Assembly: GCA_030447925.1 (NCBI GenBank)
Contig: JAUJNX010000001.1
Coordinates: 488,767-552,766 of the forward strand
DNA length: 64,000 nt
Source: Egibacteraceae bacterium
Lineage (GTDB): Bacteria > Actinomycetota > Nitriliruptoria > Euzebyales > Egibacteraceae
Reading direction: 5' to 3'
The notes under the pieces were generated by a model. That model worked only from the letters and a program-made list of their open reading frames with translations, was not told the origin of the DNA and made no database searches. Of the stretch, positions 59,512 through 64,000 are shown piece by piece. Numbering within the stretch: the stretch's first letter is position 1; the number at the start of each line of letters is the position of its first letter. The translations under genes and the position numbers were made by a program.

Positions 59512-59676
59512 GGCCGCGGTGTCGTCGCCGACAGGTTCGCCGAAGGCGGGGCAGTCGGCGTTGTCGCAGGCGAAGGCGGCGTCGATCCCGACGGCGTCGC
59601 CGGGCAGGGCGGTGACCCCGCAGGAGGGGCAGATGGGGGCCCGGTCCTCGCGGCGGGCGGCGCGTCGCTGGTCCAT
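59509..59676 (-). CDS. Small zinc-ribbon protein
   Basis: The 55-aa product has ICPSCGVTALPGDAV followed 12 residues later by ACDNADCPAFG, two Cys pairs (CxxC ... CxxxxC) suitable for one zinc ion, and an acidic C-terminus. Directly upstream of ctaA on the same strand; its stop is inside the ctaA -10 box. It resembles small zinc-ribbon proteins of actinobacteria without assigned function. ATG at 59676. Confidence 0.6.
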   Translation of the reverse strand: MDQRRAARREDRAPICPSCGVTALPGDAVGIDAAFACDNADCPAFGEPVGDDTAA

Positions 59677-59790
59677 GTCCCCAGCATCGCGCTGCGGACA
59701 TCCCCTGACCGCAGCCCCTCCTAGCGTCCCCTCCCGGCGGGCGTAGGGTCGGCGGCGACGGGGCCGCGAGCCCGTCCAGGAGGGCAGCAG

Positions 59791-60777
59791 ATGGCGGACA
59801 TGATCCGGGCCAGGGGGCTGGTCAAGCGCTACGGGGAGGTGACGGCGCTCGACGGGCTGGACCTGTCGGTGCCGGAGGGCACCATCCTCGGGCTGCTGGG
59901 CCCCAACGGCGCGGGCAAGACCACGGCGGTGCGGATCTTCACCACGCTGCTGGAGCCCGATGACGGGGTCGCCGAGGTCGCGGGCGTCGACGTGCGGCGC
60001 GACCCGCGCGGCGTGCGCCGGCGCATCGGCCTGTCCGGGCAGTACGCGGCGGTCGACGAGTACCTGACCGGCTACGAGAACCTCGACATGGTCGGGCGCC
60101 TGCACCGGCTGGGCCGCCGCGGCGCGCCGAAGCGGGCGCGGGAGCTGCTGGAGCGCTTCGCCCTGACCGACGCCGGCGACCGGCCGGTCAAGACCTACTC
60201 GGGCGGGATGCGCCGGCGGCTGGACCTCGCCGCCGCGCTGGTCGCCGAGCCGACGGTGCTGTTCCTCGACGAGCCCACCACCGGCCTGGACCCGCGCGGG
60301 CGCACCGGCATGTGGGACGTCATCCGCGAGCTGGTCGACGGCGGCGCGACCCTGCTGCTGACCACCCAGTACCTGGAGGAGGCCGACCGGCTGGCCGACG
60401 ACATCGTCGTCATCGACCACGGGCGGATCATCGCCCAGGGCACCGCCGACCAGCTCAAGGCCCAGGTCGGCGGCGAGCGCGTCGAGCTGGTCCTGGAGCA
60501 GGCCGAGGACGTGGAGCTGGCCCGTTCGGTGCTGGCGGGGTCCGCGGTCGGCGCGGTCGTGGTGGACGAGCACAGCCGCCGCCTCACCGCCCCGGTCAGC
60601 GGCGGCGCGCCGGTGCTGATGGCCGCGCTCGCCCGCCTCCAGGACGAGGGCGTGAAGGTCCTGGACTTCGGCATGCGCCGCCCGACGCTGGACGACGTCT
60701 TCCTGACCCTCACGGGCCAGACCACCCGGACCACGACGGAGGCCGACCAGGCCCGCGAGCAGGAGCCCGCCCGGTGA
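59791..60777 (+). CDS. DrrA-type ABC exporter ATPase
   Basis: The 328-aa product has Walker A LLGPNGAGKTTAVRIF (residues 34-49), the DrrA-specific LSGQYAAVDEYLTGYENL, signature YSGGMRRRLDLAAALV, Walker B VLFLDEPTTGLDP and a C-terminal domain with RRPTLDDVFLTLTGQTT, as in daunorubicin-resistance ATPases. AGGAGG precedes the ATG at 59791. Overlaps the permease by GTGA. It exports a drug or lipid with the next gene. Confidence 0.93.
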   Translation: MADMIRARGLVKRYGEVTALDGLDLSVPEGTILGLLGPNGAGKTTAVRIFTTLLEPDDGVAEVAGVDVRRDPRGVRRRIGLSGQYAAVDEYLTGYENLDMVGRLHRLGRRGAPKRARELLERFALTDAGDRPVKTYSGGMRRRLDLAAALVAEPTVLFLDEPTTGLDPRGRTGMWDVIRELVDGGATLLLTTQYLEEADRLADDIVVIDHGRIIAQGTADQLKAQVGGERVELVLEQAEDVELARSVLAGSAVGAVVVDEHSRRLTAPVSGGAPVLMAALARLQDEGVKVLDFGMRRPTLDDVFLTLTGQTTRTTTEADQAREQEPAR

Positions 60778-61577
60778 GCGCGTTGCTGGACACCTTCGCC
60801 GACGGCGCCATCGTCGCGCGCCGCAACCTCATCAAGATCAAGCGCGTGCCGGACCTGCTGGTCTTCACGACGCTGTCGCCGATCATGTTCGTGCTGCTGT
60901 TCGGCTACATCTTCGGCGGGTCGATCGAGATCCCGGGCGGCAACTACCGCGAGTTCCTGATCGCGGGGATCTTCGCGCAGACGGTGATCTTCGGGGCCAC
61001 GATCACCGGCGCGGGGCTGGCCGACGACATCCAGAAGGGCATCATCGACCGCTTCCGGTCGCTGCCGATGTCCCAGTCCGCGGTGCTGCTGGGCCGCACC
61101 GCCAGCGACGTCGTCAACAACGTCATCGTCATCGTGGTCATGTCGGTGACGGGACTGGCGATCGGCTGGCGGATCCGCACCTCGGTACCGGAGGCGATCG
61201 CGGGGTTCCTGCTCCTGCTGCTGTTCGCCTACGCGGTGTCGTGGATCATGGCCTACCTCGGGCTGCTCGTGCCCAGCCCGGAGGTGCTCAACAACGCCTC
61301 GTTCCTGGTGACGTTCCCGCTGACCTTCGTCGCCAACACCTTCGCGCGACCGGAGACCTTCCCGGGCCCCGTGCGCACCTTCGCCAACTGGAACCCGGTG
61401 TCGGCGGTCGTCCAGGCGGCGCGGGAGCTGTTCGGCAACACCAGCCCCGCCAACCCGCCCCCCGACGTGTGGTCCCTCCAGAACCCCGTCGCCTACACCC
61501 TGATCTGGGTCGTGGCGATCCTGGCCGTCTTCGTCCCCCTCGCCATCCGCCAGTACCAGCGCGCCGCCTCCCGCTGA
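60774..61577 (+). CDS. DrrB-type ABC-2 exporter permease
   Basis: The 267-aa product has six hydrophobic segments, the first after an amphipathic N-terminus (ARRNLIKIKRVPDLLVFTTL), and the ABC-2 pattern FRSLPMSQSAVLLGRTASDV and NWNPVSAVVQAARELFG near the C-terminus. GTG at 60774. Forms the transmembrane half of a DrrAB-like exporter. Convergent with the TetR gene after a 5-bp gap. Confidence 0.92.
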   Translation: MSALLDTFADGAIVARRNLIKIKRVPDLLVFTTLSPIMFVLLFGYIFGGSIEIPGGNYREFLIAGIFAQTVIFGATITGAGLADDIQKGIIDRFRSLPMSQSAVLLGRTASDVVNNVIVIVVMSVTGLAIGWRIRTSVPEAIAGFLLLLLFAYAVSWIMAYLGLLVPSPEVLNNASFLVTFPLTFVANTFARPETFPGPVRTFANWNPVSAVVQAARELFGNTSPANPPPDVWSLQNPVAYTLIWVVAILAVFVPLAIRQYQRAASR

Positions 61578-61582
61578 GAGGG

Positions 61583-62158
61583 TCACGGGCCCGCTGCGTG
61601 CAGGATGCCGGCGAGGTCGGCGGCTGCCGCGGCGGTCGCACCGCCGTCCTCCTCATCGGCTAGGTGTTGCAGCAGCAGGCCATCCGCCAGCGCCACCAGG
61701 CGGCGAGCGTGCCCAGCGTCGCGGCCGGTGCGGCGGAGCGACTCGGCGACCAGGTCAACCAGGTCCTGCGTCCACGCGCGCACGACAGGGCGCAGGCCGG
61801 GCCGGCGGCCGGCCTGCGCGTAGCGCTCGTAGACCGTGAGCAGCTGGGCGCGGTCGCCGTTGCCGGCCACGACCCGGACGATGAGTTCCGCGAGGCGGGC
61901 GGGTTCCAGGGGGCTGTGCGGGAGTGCAGCCACCAGCTCGCGGCCGGGGGCCACGGTGTCCTCGGCCAGCCGCCGGGTCGCCCCCTCGACGAGGTCATCC
62001 AAGTTGCGAAAGTAGTAGGTGGTGGCGGCGAGCGGCAGGCCCGCTCGCGTCGCCACGGCGCGATGGCTGACGGCGGCGAACCCTTCCTGCTTCAGGAGCG
62101 CCGCGGCCGCGTCCAGCAGCGCGTCACGGCGGCGCTCGCCCCGGTCGCTGCGCGTCAC
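61583..62158 (-). CDS. TetR-family repressor
   Basis: The 191-aa product has the N-terminal helix-turn-helix (RRDALLDAAAALLKQEGFAA, VSHRAVATRAGLPLAATTYY, FRNLDDLVEGATRRL), the usual TetR spacing, then a helical ligand domain. The GTG at 62158 lies 2 bp after the SugE stop, so the repressor is encoded at the end of the operon it controls. A perfect palindrome (62520-62535) in front of sugE is the probable operator. Confidence 0.88.
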   Translation of the reverse strand: MTRSDRGERRRDALLDAAAALLKQEGFAAVSHRAVATRAGLPLAATTYYFRNLDDLVEGATRRLAEDTVAPGRELVAALPHSPLEPARLAELIVRVVAGNGDRAQLLTVYERYAQAGRRPGLRPVVRAWTQDLVDLVAESLRRTGRDAGHARRLVALADGLLLQHLADEEDGGATAAAAADLAGILHAAGP

Positions 62159-62160
62159 CG

Positions 62161-62487
62161 TCAGTGCGCGCCTGCGCCGGTGACCTGCAGGCCGACGACA
62201 CCGGCCACGATCAGGCTGATCGCCACGAGGCGCGCGACCGTCGTCGGTTCGCCGAGGAGGAGCATCCCGATGATCGCGGTTCCCGCGGCGCCGATGCCGG
62301 TCCAGACCGCGTAGGCAGTGCCCACGGGCAGGGTGCGCAGCGCGAGGTTCAGCAGCGCGAAGCTGCCCGCGGCGAACAGGACGAACAGCACGCTGGGCAG
62401 CGGGCGGGAGAAGCCCTGGCTGGCCTTGAGCGAGAGAGCGAAGCCGCACTCCAACAGTCCTGCAACGATCAGCAACATCCAGTCCAC
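62161..62487 (-). CDS. sugE: SMR transporter, SugE/Gdx guanidinium-exporter subgroup
   Basis: The 108-aa product has four helices. The essential Glu is in LLIVAGLLECGFALSLKASQ (residue about 13). The Gdx-type signature GTAYAVWTGIGAAGTAIIGM in helix 3 and LGEPTTVARLVAISLIVAGV in helix 4 place it in the SugE/Gdx subgroup rather than EmrE. It exports guanidinium or small quaternary cations in exchange for protons. GTG at 62487 has GGAG 7 nt upstream; an ATG at 62478 is the alternative. No guanidine riboswitch-like leader was recognised. Confidence 0.88.
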   Translation of the reverse strand: MDWMLLIVAGLLECGFALSLKASQGFSRPLPSVLFVLFAAGSFALLNLALRTLPVGTAYAVWTGIGAAGTAIIGMLLLGEPTTVARLVAISLIVAGVVGLQVTGAGAH

Positions 62488-62519
62488 GATCGATCTCCAC
62501 CGCGTACGCCGATGCAAGT

Positions 62520-62535
62520 TGGTACGAGCGTACCA
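62520..62535. promoter_or_regulatory. Operator of the TetR-SugE operon
   Basis: TGGTACG-AG-CGTACCA is a perfect 7-bp inverted repeat 32 bp upstream of the sugE start, the size and symmetry expected for a TetR dimer. Confidence 0.65.
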
Positions 62536-62581
62536 GATTGGCGCTGGCGGGGCCCGGCGTGCGCAGGCCAGGCCGACCCGG

Positions 62582-63010
62582 TCAGACGATGAGCTCAACC
62601 TGCACGCCGAGCGCCTGGTAGACGTCCACCGCCCGACGGTCGCGGGTGGCCAGCGGCAGGCCGTGCTCCACGGCCGTGGCGCCCACCAGGGCGTCGTAGA
62701 CCGATCCCCCGGCGATCCCGTGTCCCGCCAGCCGGCCCCACAGCTCCGCCGCCCGGGCCGGGCTCAGGAAGCGGCTGTGAGGGAAGTTGCCCGCCAGCAC
62801 CTGGCCGACCGCCGCGGGCGTCCGGCGGGCGGGTCCGGGGAGACGGGTGAGCACCGAGAAGGTCTCGAACGCGGCGTGCCCCGCCAGCCCGAGCCGGCCA
62901 TCGGCGAGCGCGGCGAAGGTCGCGTCGTGGTGATCGTGGTCCGCGACCACGAAGGGCACGGCAGCGCTGGTGTCGACCAGGAGGTCAGGCCCGTCAGCGC
63001 TGGTCGGCAT
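62582..63010 (-). CDS. PIN-domain toxin (VapC-like)
   Basis: The 142-aa product has DLLVDTSAAVPFVVADHDHH (first Asp), GHAAFETFSVLTRLP (Glu), GGSVYDALVGATAVEHGLPL (Asp) and ATRDRRAVDVY (Asp), the PIN active-site residues. The ATG at 63010 lies 17 bp inside the antitoxin gene. A sequence-specific ribonuclease is expected. Confidence 0.88.
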   Translation of the reverse strand: MPTSADGPDLLVDTSAAVPFVVADHDHHDATFAALADGRLGLAGHAAFETFSVLTRLPGPARRTPAAVGQVLAGNFPHSRFLSPARAAELWGRLAGHGIAGGSVYDALVGATAVEHGLPLATRDRRAVDVYQALGVQVELIV

Positions 63011-63227
63011 CGCGGAGCGCCTGCACGGCCTCGTCGTCCAGGTGCACGCCAGCGGCGGGGATGATCAGGCGTCCCGACCGTTCGCCGAGGGCGTCGCCCG
63101 CGATCGGCTCCACACGCAGCGCGGTGCCATCCGCCCCCACCTCGACCACACCGGGACGCAGGCCCAGGCGGTCCCGCAATGCCTTGGGAATCACCAGCCG
63201 GCCTGCCTTGTCGATGGTTGCGCGCAT
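62994..63227 (-). CDS. AbrB-type antitoxin
   Basis: The 77-aa product begins MRATIDKAGRLVIPKALRDR, the AbrB/SpoVT fold, followed by LGLRPGVVEVGADGTALRVE and a toxin-binding tail GVHLDDEAVQALRDADQR. The ATG at 63227 is preferred over an upstream ATG at 63281 because homology starts there. Paired with the downstream PIN gene (overlapping frames). Confidence 0.87.
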   Translation of the reverse strand: MRATIDKAGRLVIPKALRDRLGLRPGVVEVGADGTALRVEPIAGDALGERSGRLIIPAAGVHLDDEAVQALRDADQR

Positions 63228-63344
63228 GGGCGTGAGCTTACCATCGTCACGGTTTGAAGTAGGCGGTTCGGCTCCGATCACGACGTGCGATCAGGCACTC
63301 GCGACATTCGATCGGGTGGGGGCCGTCTGCCCGGCGCGGTCCGG

Positions 63345-63350
63345 TAGCGT
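63345..63350 (+). promoter_or_regulatory. -10 box of a probable leaderless transcript
   Basis: TAGCGT ends 7 nt before the ATG at 63358; no ribosome site lies between. Confidence 0.4.
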
Positions 63351-63357
63351 GACGCGC

Positions 63358-64000
63358 ATGCCGTCGCAGCCGATCGCCGACTACGCCCTGCTGTCGGACT
63401 GCCGCTCCGCCGCGCTCGTCGGGCGCGACGGCTCGGTTGACTGGTGGTGCGTGCCGCGGTTCGACGGCCCGGCGGTGTTCGCGCGCCTGCTCGACGGCGC
63501 GGCGGGCCACCTCGCCGTGCGCCCGGTGGAGCCGGCGACCACGACCCGCCGGTACCGCGACGGCACGATGGTGCTCGACACCACCTTCGACAGCCCTGGC
63601 GGGACGGTCGTGCTCACCGACGCCCTGGCCACCGGCCCCGGCGACCGCGGCCACGACCTGGGGCGGAACTCCCCGGGCGCCCTGCTGCGCCTGGCGACCT
63701 GCACCCGCGGCGAGGTCGACCTGCTCGTCGAGTACGCCCCGCGGCCGGAGTACGGGCTGGTCCACCCCCTCCTGCGCGTCACCCCAGAGGGGATCGCCGC
63801 CCGCGGCGGGGCCGCGGTCCTGCTGCTGTCCGGGCCCGGCACCTTCGCGACCGAGGGCTCCACGGCACGGGCGCGGCTGACCCTGCGCGCCGGTGACACC
63901 GCGGCGTTCGCCCTCCAGCACCGCTCGACCGAGCAGGAGCCCCCCGCCCCCTGGGGCGCCGCGGCGATCACCCGCCACCTGGACGACACCGTCGCCGCGT
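63358..64000 (+). CDS. GH15-type glucoamylase/trehalase-like protein, N-terminal part
   Basis: The frame is open to the window end (214 codons seen). IADYALLSDCRSAALVGRDG with SVDWWCVPRFDGPAVFARLL is the characteristic N-terminus of the actinobacterial GH15 family that includes acid trehalases and dextrin glucosidases. The beta-sandwich domain continues through TRRYRDGTMVLDTTF and LLVEYAPRPEYG. The catalytic (alpha/alpha)6 barrel would follow beyond the window. Expected cytoplasmic hydrolysis of trehalose or alpha-glucans. Probably leaderless (TAGCGT). Confidence 0.88.
   Translation, partial: MPSQPIADYALLSDCRSAALVGRDGSVDWWCVPRFDGPAVFARLLDGAAGHLAVRPVEPATTTRRYRDGTMVLDTTFDSPGGTVVLTDALATGPGDRGHDLGRNSPGALLRLATCTRGEVDLLVEYAPRPEYGLVHPLLRVTPEGIAARGGAAVLLLSGPGTFATEGSTARARLTLRAGDTAAFALQHRSTEQEPPAPWGAAAITRHLDDTVAA

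Noticed and set aside
62300-62540. Possible guanidine riboswitch in front of sugE
   Set aside because: The leader between the palindrome and the start is about 30 nt, too short for a guanidine aptamer, and no aptamer-like pairing was seen.

Overview
This is a very GC-rich window of about 64 kb (by eye well above 70% G+C) with GTG and ATG starts, ATGA/GTGA stop-start overlaps, HutC-type GntR and LacI sugar regulators, DrrA-type ABC exporters and a CtaA/COX15 gene. These point to an actinobacterium with a broad carbohydrate- and nitrile-degrading repertoire. A deep-branching actinomycetotal class is possible, but this is inference and no rRNA or marker gene is present. Many genes look leaderless: a TANNNT-like -10 box ends 6-9 nt before the start codon at ten genes.

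Layout. (1) 1-~885: a partial LuxC-like acyl-CoA reductase and a small basic protein with less GC-biased sequence. This segment abuts a FAD oxidoreductase that lacks its C-terminus, so a chimeric join or recombination breakpoint is likely. (2) 0.9-17.3 kb: sugar/polyol catabolism with two GntR regulators, two ROK kinases, two SIS proteins, two Gfo/Idh oxidoreductases, a TIM-barrel isomerase, DeoC, an SDR and a frameshifted protein resembling D-apionate lactonase. It is interrupted at 8.6-11.5 kb by an XRE-ImmA/IrrE gene and a nucleotidyltransferase toxin-antitoxin-like pair. Three TGTCTAGACA-like palindromes tie the divergent SIS operon, deoC and a ribose-type ABC transporter (17.4-22.2 kb) into one probable GntR regulon. 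(3) 22.3-23.3 kb: an intact VapBC pair next to a decayed Phd/PIN pair. (4) 24-33.8 kb: a LacI repressor divergent from a complete branched-chain-amino-acid-type (Liv) ABC transporter fused in operon with a Gfo/Idh oxidoreductase, a DUF993 aldolase-like protein, a TauE permease and an IolE-like isomerase. Two AAGCGCTT operators bracket the promoter. (5) 34-36.2 kb: a lower-GC Schlafen/AlbA_2 ATPase gene and an IS5-like transposase remnant. (6) 36.3-42.8 kb: two secreted glucose/sorbosone-dehydrogenase-like proteins, one preceded by a pair of LacI-type operators, separated by a VapBC-like pair and an extreme G17C11 tract. (7) 43-48.5 kb: Ca2+/H+ antiporter, PanB, a membrane acyltransferase (frameshifted), a VioB-like ferritin-fold protein and a methyltransferase (frameshifted). 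(8) 48.5-58.6 kb: an aldoxime/nitrile cluster with two paralogous AraC regulators, nitrilase, heme aldoxime dehydratase, nitronate monooxygenase, NmrA-like reductase, amidase, cytochrome P450 and a PaaK-type CoA ligase. This reads as a route from an aldoxime through nitrile and acid to an acyl-CoA. (9) 58.6-64 kb: COX15, a small zinc-ribbon protein, a DrrAB-type exporter, a TetR-SugE guanidinium-type exporter pair with a clear operator, a VapBC-like pair and the start of a GH15-type glycosidase.

Seven genes carry frameshifts. Fourteen indels were counted, most of them single-base losses and many in short G or C runs, so sequencing error is a serious alternative to pseudogene formation. All functional names rest on motifs read by eye; no database search was possible.
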